A program made the translations under genes and the position numbers. The notes beneath the pieces are model-generated. The model was not told the origin of the DNA. It worked only from the letters and a program-made list of their open reading frames with translations, and did not search any database. Positions 1 through 7,351 of a stretch of 64,000 nt of DNA are shown here, one piece after another; position 1 is the first letter of the stretch; each line of letters opens with the position of its first letter. Source of the DNA: Bacillus sp. USDA818B3_A (GTDB lineage: Bacteria; Bacillota; Bacilli; Bacillales; Cytobacillaceae); contig NZ_JAABNN010000014.1 of assembly GCF_009928415.1 (NCBI RefSeq), forward strand, positions 37,382 through 101,381, written 5' to 3'.

Positions 1-96
1 TCTAAACGACAGTTTAACAAAGTGATCCGATGATTTTGTCCAATAGAAAGCTTCTATTAGACAGAAATCTTTATTGCTACTTTATATTGTCTTTAA

Positions 97-321
97 GAAA
101 ACCTTAAAAACTCCTACCTACTTTCTACTGGAAGGATCAAACGAGATCTACAATTACCGCCGAGGTGTAAACTGGAAGAGGCGAAGGATTTGCTAGCTTT
201 TTCTGATAAAAGCATCAGTGAAATCAGCAATTATCTTTGTTTCTCAAGTCAGAGCCATTTTCAAAAAGTATTTAAGGATTATTATGCGATAACTCCGCAA
301 GCCTATCGGAAATCGGTATAA
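97..321 (+). pseudogene. AraC-family regulator remnant (C-terminal HTH end only)
   Basis: The frame ending at the TAA at 319-321 reads like the second helix-turn-helix of an AraC/XylS regulator: a stretch beginning LEEAKDLL, then SISEISNYLCFSSQSHFQK and the typical ending TPQAYRKS. Upstream the same frame is closed by stops at 31-33, 58-60 and 94-96 and no start codon or ribosome binding site is visible, so only about 50 codons resemble the family, whose members usually have 280 or more residues. I read it as a decayed fragment. Its terminator at 375-417 is shared with the convergent gas-vesicle cluster. Confidence 0.6.
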
Positions 322-374
322 AATTTTGAGAATGTAAATTTAACATATGGCTATCTTCAAATGTCCGAAATCTT

Positions 375-417
375 AAAAAGCCAGAATGTCCTCTCAAGGT
401 GGACATTCTGGCTTTTT
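375..417. terminator. bidirectional intrinsic terminator
   Basis: A 16-bp stem (arms 376-391 and 401-416) is flanked by A and T runs, so it can stop transcription from either side. It separates the AraC remnant from the 3' end of the gas-vesicle cluster. Confidence 0.85.
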
Positions 418-450
418 AGGTAACTGACAACACTAAATATTGTTATACGT

Positions 451-957
451 TCATTTGTCTTCATGTTTGCCTTTATGCTCTTTCTTTCTACCGTTCTTAT
501 TTTGTGAGTCCTTTTCTTTACCACTTTTTGCAGAACCGGACTCTTTCATTTCTAATGCTTGTGAAACTGTTTCATTAGAAACCTCGCTGACTGCTTTTTC
601 AATCGTTTCCTGCAATACGATTCCATCCTTTGCTTCAAAACCCTTATCTCCTATTTGTAGAGGCAATGACTTTTTCTCAATCAGTTGTTCCAAACGATCT
701 ATTCTCTCGAGCAGTAAGGTATTTTCTTTTTCTACAATTTTACGTTTGGATGAATAGTATGGGTCACTTTCCCACCAGTCCATCCCAATCTCTTTTGCCT
801 TATCAACGGAAGCCACGAGCAGCCTGATTTTTATCGTAAGTAAGTCAACGTCTGCCAACATAATTTTAATATCCCCTGCTATGACAACTCCATTTTCTAA
901 GATTCTTTCTAAAACCTCCAACAAGTTCGTTGATCGTGTGGTAGGTTGAATGGGCAT
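451..957 (-). CDS. gvpJ: gas vesicle protein GvpJ-like (GvpA paralogue with long charged tail)
   Basis: A 168-residue member of the GvpA/J/M family. Residues about 10-60 carry the family core (LLEVLERILENGVVIAGDI, then LLTIKIRLLVASVDKAKEIG), which in GvpA forms the amphipathic rib element. After it come WWESDP, a predicted coiled coil (residues about 72-95) and a low-complexity charged tail rich in Lys, Glu, Asp and Ser. GvpJ of Bacillus megaterium is about 100 residues, so the tail is an addition. It is the last gene of the cluster, 23 bp after gvpK, with GGAGAG before the ATG. GvpJ proteins are minor shell or nucleation components. The choice of J rather than S rests on gene order and length. 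Confidence 0.8.
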   Translation of the reverse strand: MPIQPTTRSTNLLEVLERILENGVVIAGDIKIMLADVDLLTIKIRLLVASVDKAKEIGMDWWESDPYYSSKRKIVEKENTLLLERIDRLEQLIEKKSLPLQIGDKGFEAKDGIVLQETIEKAVSEVSNETVSQALEMKESGSAKSGKEKDSQNKNGRKKEHKGKHEDK

Positions 958-980
958 AAATATCTCTCCAATCAGAGTTA

Positions 981-1244
981 TTACATTAGATTTCCAAGAG
1001 GTCCTAAATCGATATTGAGATCTTCATTTTCTAAGCCAAAAATTATTTTTAGTTCCTCCATTTTTTCCTCAAGCCTCATTAGGGTTAAACCCAGCTCCTC
1101 TATTTGTTCATCCGTTAAAGAATCACTTTCAACCCGTCGCATTGCTTGACGTTCCATTAACTGTCGGAGCAGTTCAATAATCGTTAAGACTAATTTCGCT
1201 AATCCTTGTTCAACCTTCGAGGAGTCTAGAGGTAATCGTTCCAT
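981..1244 (-). CDS. gvpK: gas vesicle protein GvpK
   Basis: An 87-residue protein with the GvpK signature GLAKLVLTIIELLRQLMERQA followed by RRV and a Glu/Leu-rich C-terminal helix. GvpK is an accessory protein needed for gas vesicle formation. I chose the ATG at 1244 (MERLPLDSSKVEQG) because AGGAGGG lies 9 bp upstream and the family usually begins close to this motif; a longer frame opens at 1286. The gene overlaps the end of gvpS by 35 bp, which suggests coupled translation within the gvp operon. Confidence 0.9.
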   Translation of the reverse strand: MERLPLDSSKVEQGLAKLVLTIIELLRQLMERQAMRRVESDSLTDEQIEELGLTLMRLEEKMEELKIIFGLENEDLNIDLGPLGNLM

Positions 1245-1440
1245 CTCCAACTTCCCTCCTGTTCTTCGGAGTCGTTCCGAATGCACTTTCGATTGAAGAA
1301 ATGAGGAGTTTTAAATCAATCACAATAAGGTCAATGTTGGCAATCGATATAAGTATTTCTCCTCTAACTACTACACCGGTATCAATGATCCCATCCAACA
1401 AATCCAATAGAGTCATTTCTTTATTTTCAAGGAGACCCAT
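1210..1440 (-). CDS. gvpS: gas vesicle protein GvpS-like (GvpA paralogue)
   Basis: A 76-residue GvpA-family protein with the core LLDLLDGIIDTGVVVRGEI followed by ANIDLIVIDLKLLISSIE. Its start codon directly abuts the stop codon of gvpL and its end overlaps gvpK, so it sits tightly inside the operon. In B. megaterium the corresponding position between gvpL and gvpK is gvpS, hence the symbol. GvpA paralogues of this kind are thought to act at the cone tips or in nucleation of the vesicle. Confidence 0.8.
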   Translation of the reverse strand: MGLLENKEMTLLDLLDGIIDTGVVVRGEILISIANIDLIVIDLKLLISSIESAFGTTPKNRREVGDGTITSRLLEG

Positions 1441-2268
1441 CTACTTCACCTTATCCATCTTTGAAAAATGATAGGGAGGCCACGGTCCAGTTACTTGTAT
1501 GGAACAGCCTAATGGTTTTACTGATTTTTCTATGTCATCAATTATTTTTAAAAATGTTTCTGTCTTACTTTTTTCTACCAAAAAATCACAGTTAACAATC
1601 ATCTCATCTTTTCTTTCCGTAACCTCTTTGCCCCAATTTCCCCTTAGATGGCTGTCGTTAATAGCGGGATTAAGTTTTTCAGTCATTTCCTCCCACCATT
1701 TGCCCTGCTCGACTTCCATTTCTGATGTAATTAAGTGTTCAAGTTTCTTCTTCATTAAAAATTGTTTTCCTTTTGGCATCGCTGCTAAGTTTTCCCTTAA
1801 ATTTATAACAGCCGCATTATGATCAACTACATATGCTAATGCCTTATCCTTATCGCAATACAATTTTAGATTCCATTCTTGATTGCCCTTTAAAGTAAGC
1901 AATTTTTGCAAAAGAACCTCATATTGTTCCGTAAGTAACGTTTCTAAATTTTCCTCTGATTGAAAAATGGTACAAAATGACATGGGGAGGATCGTGAACC
2001 TATGTTGAAGTGTGGTAATGACTTCATGATGCGCAAAGGCATGTTCCTTTAACCATTCTGGATGTTTTAATTGGAAATCTATTTGTTGCTGATTAAATTT
2101 TACGGCTTGAACAAGAGTAACAATGGCGGTTAGGTCATTGTGAGCCTTTATTGTAACCACTTTTTGATCCATTCCCACTATAGCAGGAACTGCCATATTT
2201 TGAAGTTCCTCTGTCAGAATGACCCCGTATAAGTAGATAAAGTTGGTCTCGAGCTTTGTTTGAGTCAT
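1441..2268 (-). CDS. gvpL: gas vesicle protein GvpL (GvpF/GvpL family)
   Basis: A 275-residue GvpF/L-family protein. It starts with the family strand FIYLYGVIL, has HEVITTLQHRFTILPMSFCTIF in the middle and ends with the hallmark VTGPWPPYHF. GvpF and GvpL are related accessory proteins that bind GvpA during nucleation. The ATG at 2268 is preceded by GGAGGA at good spacing. The stop codon at 1441-1443 touches the gvpS start. It is the second GvpF/L paralogue in the cluster, separated from gvpF by gvpG, as in B. megaterium. Confidence 0.9.
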   Translation of the reverse strand: MTQTKLETNFIYLYGVILTEELQNMAVPAIVGMDQKVVTIKAHNDLTAIVTLVQAVKFNQQQIDFQLKHPEWLKEHAFAHHEVITTLQHRFTILPMSFCTIFQSEENLETLLTEQYEVLLQKLLTLKGNQEWNLKLYCDKDKALAYVVDHNAAVINLRENLAAMPKGKQFLMKKKLEHLITSEMEVEQGKWWEEMTEKLNPAINDSHLRGNWGKEVTERKDEMIVNCDFLVEKSKTETFLKIIDDIEKSVKPLGCSIQVTGPWPPYHFSKMDKVK

Positions 2269-2289
2269 ACTGTTCCTCCTTTGATTGCT

Positions 2290-2520
2290 TTAGCCATCAG
2301 ATGATTCATCTTTTTCCCGTTCTTTTGCAATCCTATATCTATCGAGCAATTCCTGTTCCCTTTCGATAAAGGTCTCCTCATCAATTTCCTCCATTTCATA
2401 CTCCATGTGTAACTCAAGTAGCTGCTGCTGAATTTTGGGGATATTGTATAATTCCTTATCAACCTCATCTTGAATGATTTCTCCAAGCTTAATAATGGAA
2501 CGAATGATTCTAAACATCAT
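2290..2520 (-). CDS. gvpG: gas vesicle protein GvpG
   Basis: A 76-residue acidic helical protein with the GvpG pattern: LGEIIQDEVDKELYN, then IQQQLLELHMEYE and EEIDEETFIEREQELLDR. GvpG is a small accessory protein encoded between gvpF and gvpL. Its first ATG overlaps the gvpF stop in an ATGA arrangement; a second ATG follows immediately, and GAGGA within gvpF can serve either. Confidence 0.9.
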   Translation of the reverse strand: MMFRIIRSIIKLGEIIQDEVDKELYNIPKIQQQLLELHMEYEMEEIDEETFIEREQELLDRYRIAKEREKDESSDG

Positions 2521-3278
2521 GATTTTTCCTCTATCTTTAAACGGATATTGACAAAATTATAGGCTGGCCACGGACCGGAATATTTGAAATCTGCTCTTTC
2601 CTTCCATACTTCATATAATTCATTCACCCGTTTATCAAATAGTTCTTCTTTCTCAGAATCTATCAAATAGGCAGCATTCAATAGCATTTTTCCCGGTACC
2701 ATATCATTTTGCTTTCCCGCTTCTGCCATCTCCAATAATGGAGAATAAATTTCTTTTTCCACTTCCCTCTCAAGCTGTAAAACAAAGTCCTTGGCACGTT
2801 CCCCTATCTCAATTTTTTTATAATAATTTGCAGGTTTAGAGATGTCTTTAGGAGAGTCCTTCAAGTGTTCTAAGATGGAATCCTTTTTCAATTCTTCATC
2901 AATCCATTGTTTTTTGGGTATGACCTTTAAACCCACCTCAATTTTGTTTTCTAATTGTGACATTAATTTTTCTAATTCCTCATACAGATGTTCCATTATG
3001 AGGAGGACATTCTTCTCAGAATGAAGCACATTTCCGAAACTCATCGGAATCACTGTATATTTTTTTTTCATCAAATCCATGACTGTTTGCTTATGGGCAG
3101 TTAAATTGTTTCTTTGAGGCAATACTTCCCCATTAACCCTTGCTACTACTGCAGTTAACTGTTTGTAATGAAGGGGGTATATCTTTCTATCTAATCCGTT
3201 TAATTTGGCCTTACCGAATTGTTCCTCTTGTGTTTCTTGAATGATTCCAAAAACATACACCCCACCTTTTGCATTCAT
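2517..3278 (-). CDS. gvpF: gas vesicle protein GvpF (GvpF/GvpL family)
   Basis: A 253-residue GvpF/L-family protein with the N-terminal strand GVYVFGII, the central YTVIPMSFGNVLHSEKN and the C-terminal hallmark YSGPWPAYNFVNI. I chose the ATG at 3278 because AAAGGAG lies just upstream and the protein then begins like other GvpF proteins; an upstream frame opens at 3326 without good support. It is the first gene after the terminator that follows gvpA and probably has its own promoter. Confidence 0.9.
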   Translation of the reverse strand: MNAKGGVYVFGIIQETQEEQFGKAKLNGLDRKIYPLHYKQLTAVVARVNGEVLPQRNNLTAHKQTVMDLMKKKYTVIPMSFGNVLHSEKNVLLIMEHLYEELEKLMSQLENKIEVGLKVIPKKQWIDEELKKDSILEHLKDSPKDISKPANYYKKIEIGERAKDFVLQLEREVEKEIYSPLLEMAEAGKQNDMVPGKMLLNAAYLIDSEKEELFDKRVNELYEVWKERADFKYSGPWPAYNFVNIRLKIEEKS

Positions 3279-3322
3279 AAAAAATCTCCTTTTCTCCGCA
3301 TTTCCTCGAACATAAGCATTCC

Positions 3323-3352
3323 TCATAACAAAGGATTAAAATATAAAGTCAA
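3323..3352 (-). promoter_or_regulatory. candidate promoter for gvpF-G-L-S-K-J
   Basis: On the minus strand, TTGACT (3347-3352) and TTATGA (3323-3328) are separated by 18 bp and would start transcription about 38 bp before the gvpF start. A TTGACA also occurs at 3373-3378. This is a consensus match only. Confidence 0.35.
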
Positions 3353-3528
3353 CATTTTTAACATTTGATGATTGTCAATTTACATTAGATACTTCTTAGT
3401 GGTATTTCTCCTATAAATGCCTAGAAACATATTATTCTTCTCCGGGAAAGAACGTGAAAACTCATTATTTATATCCCTGTCCATTCTGTTTTCCTTTTTG
3501 AATAGGAGGTAATATGACTTTTTTAATG

Positions 3529-3558
3529 AAAAAGCCAAGGCATCTTTACAGCCCTGGC
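3529..3558 (-). terminator. terminator after gvpA, inside the gvp cluster
   Basis: On the minus strand an 8-bp GCC-rich stem (arms 3551-3558 and 3534-3541, one G-U pair) is followed by a T run. It lies between gvpA and gvpF and would let gvpA be transcribed in excess over the accessory genes. Confidence 0.75.
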
Positions 3559-3575
3559 AATGTTTTAAAAGCTAT

Positions 3576-3806
3576 TTACAATGCGGCATCAATTCCGGCA
3601 GATGTATTATTCTCAGATACAATCCCTATTGCTTTTGCATAGTCTAACCATGTTGCTACACTGGCAATGACAATCCGTGCTTCGATTTTAATTAGTTCGA
3701 TCCCTACCAAATAAACTTTAGCCCACACATCAATTACTATGCCCTTATCAAGAATAATTTCAATAACTTCAGCCAAGGAGCCATCTCTCTTTTTTACTTC
3801 AGCCAT
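3576..3806 (-). CDS. gvpA: gas vesicle structural protein GvpA
   Basis: A 76-residue protein with the GvpA sequence pattern: [20 protein letters not shown], then [28 protein letters not shown]. GvpA is the main shell subunit, a small hydrophobic protein assembling into ribs of a gas-filled cylinder. I chose the ATG at 3806 ([10 protein letters not shown]) because AGGAGGGA lies 4 bp upstream; the frame also extends to 3845. It is alone in front of a terminator, as expected for the most abundant component. Only one GvpA/B-type gene is present. Confidence 0.95.
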   Translation of the reverse strand: MAEVKKRDGSLAEVIEIILDKGIVIDVWAKVYLVGIELIKIEARIVIASVATWLDYAKAIGIVSENNTSAGIDAAL

Positions 3807-3929
3807 AAAATCCCTCCTATCGTTAGTTGCAGCTATTTTGAACACTTAACAGTTTATTCCTCCCATTAAGAACCAGTGAAGAAGTGATCAAGTACATGAA
3901 ACAAAGAAATCACTAATAAGGTTCATAAT

Positions 3930-3935
3930 ATTATA
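3930..3935 (-). promoter_or_regulatory. possible -10 box of gvpA
   Basis: A perfect TATAAT reads on the minus strand about 125 bp upstream of the gvpA start. No good -35 hexamer lies at standard spacing, so the call is tentative. Confidence 0.25.
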
Positions 3936-3982
3936 TGTTTTAAAATTTAAATCGCATGGACAAGTGTTCAATTTTTTGGACT

Positions 3983-4008
3983 AAAAAAACCTGCTCAATT
4001 GCAGGTTT
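3983..4008 (-). terminator. terminator of the carboxylesterase gene
   Basis: On the minus strand an 8-bp stem, AAACCTGC with GCAGGTTT (arms 4001-4008 and 3987-3994), is followed by a T run, 33 bp after the stop codon of the esterase. Confidence 0.85.
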
Positions 4009-4040
4009 CTTAACAATATTTCCCCTTTTTTATCTTAAAA

Positions 4041-5591
4041 TTAATGCAGCACTGTTTCCTCGCCAAACACGAATTTAGGAGCTGCCTTAAGATGTAAGTC
4101 TATTAGTTTATTATCATGGTTATGTTTTACTTCACAGTTTTCGTCGAAAATCATGGTAGCTTCCTCTCCTGGCTTGCACGCAGGCCACTCTGGGAGTCCC
4201 TGATGGTTGGGATTACCGGTTTTGGCAAAATTAATCCATGCCTCGAAAATCTGATCCTCAAGCTTGTCTGAAACATCCGGTACATTGCAAATCGGAACTT
4301 TATCCGTATTGTGGAATACAAAAGGTATCTCAGAGCAATGCCACGCAGGTTTTCCATCATCATAAGGGAACTCAAAGGCAAACATGTAGGAGAAAGTAGG
4401 TGCTTCTGCATGAACTGCTTTCTTCTCAATAAAATCCTTGGTTGGAGAACGGAACATAGAATCTAGTGCAAGCAGATCAGTAAGGTTCTTGTTAGGATAA
4501 GCCGCCTTAAACAAATGGATAAATTCTTCAGAAGCCTCTCCATATTTCTCAGCAATCATTGGTTTAATATCGTCATCAAAGAGGTCGTATTTATGTGGTA
4601 CACCGGGTCCAAACGCAAATTCGCCAAAAACGGTTCCAATTAAAACCGGAATGGTCTTGGCATGCTCAGTAAAGCCAACAACCCTTGGATCTCCAAGATA
4701 AAATTCATTTGCAACAGGATTACCGCCCACATAGAGTCCCTGTCTCGCAATTTCTGGACAAACCTTATTGTAAGCTGAAGCCATAAGGTCATAAGGTACA
4801 ATTTCTAGCTTTTCTACCTCACCTTCGGCAAAGCCAAGTTCCTTCAGCATGTCATTTACGATATGTGTCCCATCAGTTTTTGGTGAGTTCAAAAAGCCGT
4901 CAAGCAGTCCACTCTGGATGATCCCTTTATGGAATAATCCTTCTGCACTTGGGGTCTGCATTAAAGACCAAACCTTCATACCTCCGCCGGACTGGCCAAA
5001 CAGGGTGACATTCTCCGGATCCCCTCCGAAGTTTGCAATATTGTCTTGTACCCATTTAAGTGCTGCTACCATATCAGCACTTCCCACATTGGCTGAATTG
5101 GCATATTTCTCTCCAAAAGGGGATAAATCCATGTAACCAAGAATATTGAGACGGTGGTTGATGGAAACAACAACTACATCGCCGTATTTGCTCATGTTTT
5201 CGCCATCATAGGCTACCTGCTCAATAGACGAACCGGCCGCGAAACCACCTCCGTGAAGCCAAACCATTACAGGCTTTTTTGCATCAGGACTTATAGTCTG
5301 TGTCCATACATTCAGATACTGACAGTTTTCATCCTTCGGCCAATAACGGTGTGGAACCATAATTTCACCTAATGGAACTTCCTGTGAAAGCATGGGACAT
5401 ACGTAACCATAGGAAAGTGCATCCTTCACTCCCTCCCAGGGCTCAACCTCTACGGGCATCTGGAATCTCATTGCATCTGCATATTTGATTCCATGAAAGG
5501 TGTAGGTATCGTCTAAAATAAACCCTCGCAGCTTTCCAGCTTTGGTCTGAACGATTGGTTCAGTAGTTGAACAAACAAACTTTTTGGCCAT
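4041..5591 (-). CDS. type-B carboxylesterase (alpha/beta hydrolase)
   Basis: A 516-residue carboxylesterase of the type-B (PnbA-like) family, a cytosolic serine hydrolase acting on carboxylic esters. The oxyanion-hole motif HGGGFAAGS is at residues 113-121. The nucleophile is Ser201 in GQSGGG, where most family members have GESAGG. Glu324 and His418 (AWHCSEIPFVF) fit the other two triad positions. There is no signal peptide. AGGAGGAAAT precedes the ATG. It is a single-gene unit with its own terminator, and a consensus cre site lies 135 bp upstream, suggesting CcpA repression. The natural substrate cannot be told from sequence. Confidence 0.88.
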   Translation of the reverse strand: MAKKFVCSTTEPIVQTKAGKLRGFILDDTYTFHGIKYADAMRFQMPVEVEPWEGVKDALSYGYVCPMLSQEVPLGEIMVPHRYWPKDENCQYLNVWTQTISPDAKKPVMVWLHGGGFAAGSSIEQVAYDGENMSKYGDVVVVSINHRLNILGYMDLSPFGEKYANSANVGSADMVAALKWVQDNIANFGGDPENVTLFGQSGGGMKVWSLMQTPSAEGLFHKGIIQSGLLDGFLNSPKTDGTHIVNDMLKELGFAEGEVEKLEIVPYDLMASAYNKVCPEIARQGLYVGGNPVANEFYLGDPRVVGFTEHAKTIPVLIGTVFGEFAFGPGVPHKYDLFDDDIKPMIAEKYGEASEEFIHLFKAAYPNKNLTDLLALDSMFRSPTKDFIEKKAVHAEAPTFSYMFAFEFPYDDGKPAWHCSEIPFVFHNTDKVPICNVPDVSDKLEDQIFEAWINFAKTGNPNHQGLPEWPACKPGEEATMIFDENCEVKHNHDNKLIDLHLKAAPKFVFGEETVLH

Positions 5592-5983
5592 ATTATTTCC
5601 TCCTAAAAATAGAAAATTATTAATTTCACAATAAATTACTTATGTAACACTATAACCATTTGGGGTAAACATTCATCGCTCCTTACCTGTCTTTTTTTCC
5701 TTTGAATTCACAACTAATCCACACTTGTAAACGCTGTCATTTTATTTTCTTATATCTTCATATATTAGTATAAATGGAAAATAAAAAAGTCACTAACTGA
5801 AATACGACCTTTTATTATCACTATTACGACTTTTTATAAACTTTAAAACTTGGCGCAGTGTGGTGGCCGGATAATGGATGCCCCCGTTTTGTGGTAATCC
5901 CTTTAATTGGAATCATAATCGTCGCCATTCTATTAACAAAAGGCCCCTTACTGCAAACCGTTTTCCTAACCAGTCATCCATAT
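5592..5983. other. intergenic region between esterase and ger operon
   Basis: About 390 bp with no convincing gene. It holds the esterase promoter region with the cre site at 5726-5739. A plus-strand frame at 5858-6019 (GTG start, 53 codons) has one hydrophobic stretch but no ribosome binding site. Confidence 0.5.
5726..5739. promoter_or_regulatory. cre site (CcpA operator)
   Basis: TGTAAACGCTGTCA matches the Gram-positive cre consensus TGWNANCGNTNWCA at every defined position. It lies upstream of the carboxylesterase gene, whose start codon is at 5591. Confidence 0.6.
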
Positions 5984-6148
5984 TTAAATAAACTCCCGAA
6001 AGACCGCAATGATACTTAATGCAAGCCCGACTAACATGAGAAAAGAGAATACAATTATTTCTCTAAATTCTTTTTTTCTAAACAACATTGAAGTTTCCCA
6101 AACAAAAATAACAAGAAATAGTAAGATAATAATCAGAATCTTAAGCAT
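5984..6148 (-). CDS. small two-helix membrane protein, candidate germinant-receptor D subunit
   Basis: A 54-residue protein with two hydrophobic helices (residues about 3-17 and 31-49) separated by the basic loop RKKEFRE. It starts 27 bp after the gerC stop codon, in the same direction, with AAAGGAAC upstream, so it looks like the fourth gene of the ger operon. Small two-helix 'D' proteins have been described beside or within gerA-type operons of Bacillus and modulate receptor function; size, topology and position fit that class. The identification is by context, not by a recognised motif. Confidence 0.6.
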   Translation of the reverse strand: MLKILIIILLFLVIFVWETSMLFRKKEFREIIVFSFLMLVGLALSIIAVFREFI

Positions 6149-6174
6149 ACGTATTCTGTTCCTTTTTAATAAAA

Positions 6175-7323
6175 TTATTTGGTCAGGCCGATTCTTCTGA
6201 TTGAAGCTTTTGAATGGATTTTGACATCTAATTGTGGAAATTCCTGATCCCAGTTCTTTTTATAAATGGTTGCCCACTCTTTTGGATATTTTTGGTACAC
6301 TGCGTACCCGAATCCTAATATGTCAGATTGGTATTTCTTTTGAGCCGTATCCACTGTAGCTTGTAACCGGCCCTCTATTCGTTTATTTACTTTGGTTTGT
6401 AGATCCTCGAGTACCTTGGAATTAAAAAGATCCAAATGGGAGTCGTTTTCTATTAAATTCAAGTTCGGGGTTACATTTATGTTTATTTTCAAATGACCAT
6501 TTACTAATTTTGGTTCGACTTTTGTATTCGATTTAGCAATTTCCATACTGATATTTCCGCCGCCTTGCTCTTCTGGTATCTTAACGGTTACGATCCCTGA
6601 TTCTATTTCATTCCGGAGCCATAAAAGTCCCCGGGTTTCTATTTTATTCATCCAGCCGATCAGCTTATCTCCTTTAAACACGGCAGTTCCATTGATACTC
6701 TGAACCCGGTCGGATTTATGTTTGGTGTTTACCTCTAACTCCTCTAATGTAAATAGTGGGGCGTAAGGTTCCAGCCCATCTGTTAGAATCATATTAAAAA
6801 AATCCATAATGTAAACTTTTAGGCCGATGTTCAACTTGCCAAGTTCCTTGATTTCATCTGCAGAAACATTTTCAAATTTCGGCAGGCTATTGATAACTGT
6901 TGATGCTTCACCTTTTGTAAACATAATAAAACTGTTAATACGAGTTTTGCTGTACCTTGTATGAAAATTAACAATAGGGGTGACCCCTTTTTTCGCCAAA
7001 TCCTCACCAATTAGGAGAACCCGGCTTTGTGAAAAGAATATTCGCCTTGGAAGCTTGCCTTGTATATTTCGAAACGCTTCAGAAATGGTCACACCAGTAT
7101 CTGAGATAATCAGTGAACCTTTTTCACTTTCCCCGCCGCTGCCGCTTGTGGCTCCTAGCTTGGATGGAATGGCGACTTGAAGGGAGAGAAGAATCATGTC
7201 GTCCTCAACAAGGTCTAATCCAATCGCCGTCACGATAGCGATATCATTGATCTCTATCCGATTCCAACAGCCTGTAAGGAAAAATGTTAATATCCATATG
7301 AGAACCAGTCTAATTTCTTTCAT
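6175..7323 (-). CDS. gerC: spore germination lipoprotein, Ger(x)C family (C subunit)
   Basis: A 382-residue Ger(x)C lipoprotein. The signal peptide ends in the lipobox LTGC (Cys19) and is followed by WNRIEINDIAIVTAIGLDL, the standard beginning of the mature protein. The C subunit is anchored on the outer face of the spore inner membrane and works with A and B in nutrient germinant sensing. The end, ADN-like loops followed by the ...SKASIRRIG strand, is typical. It is the third gene of the operon, 28 bp after gerA. The nutrient recognised cannot be predicted. The symbol is generic. Confidence 0.92.
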   Translation of the reverse strand: MKEIRLVLIWILTFFLTGCWNRIEINDIAIVTAIGLDLVEDDMILLSLQVAIPSKLGATSGSGGESEKGSLIISDTGVTISEAFRNIQGKLPRRIFFSQSRVLLIGEDLAKKGVTPIVNFHTRYSKTRINSFIMFTKGEASTVINSLPKFENVSADEIKELGKLNIGLKVYIMDFFNMILTDGLEPYAPLFTLEELEVNTKHKSDRVQSINGTAVFKGDKLIGWMNKIETRGLLWLRNEIESGIVTVKIPEEQGGGNISMEIAKSNTKVEPKLVNGHLKININVTPNLNLIENDSHLDLFNSKVLEDLQTKVNKRIEGRLQATVDTAQKKYQSDILGFGYAVYQKYPKEWATIYKKNWDQEFPQLDVKIHSKASIRRIGLTK

Positions 7324-7351
7324 TCGTACACAGTCCTTTTTAAAAAACGAT

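Noticed and set aside
5858..6019. Plus-strand 53-codon frame with GTG start and a hydrophobic stretch
   Set aside because: No ribosome binding site, overlaps the better supported small ger gene on the other strand, and matches nothing I know.
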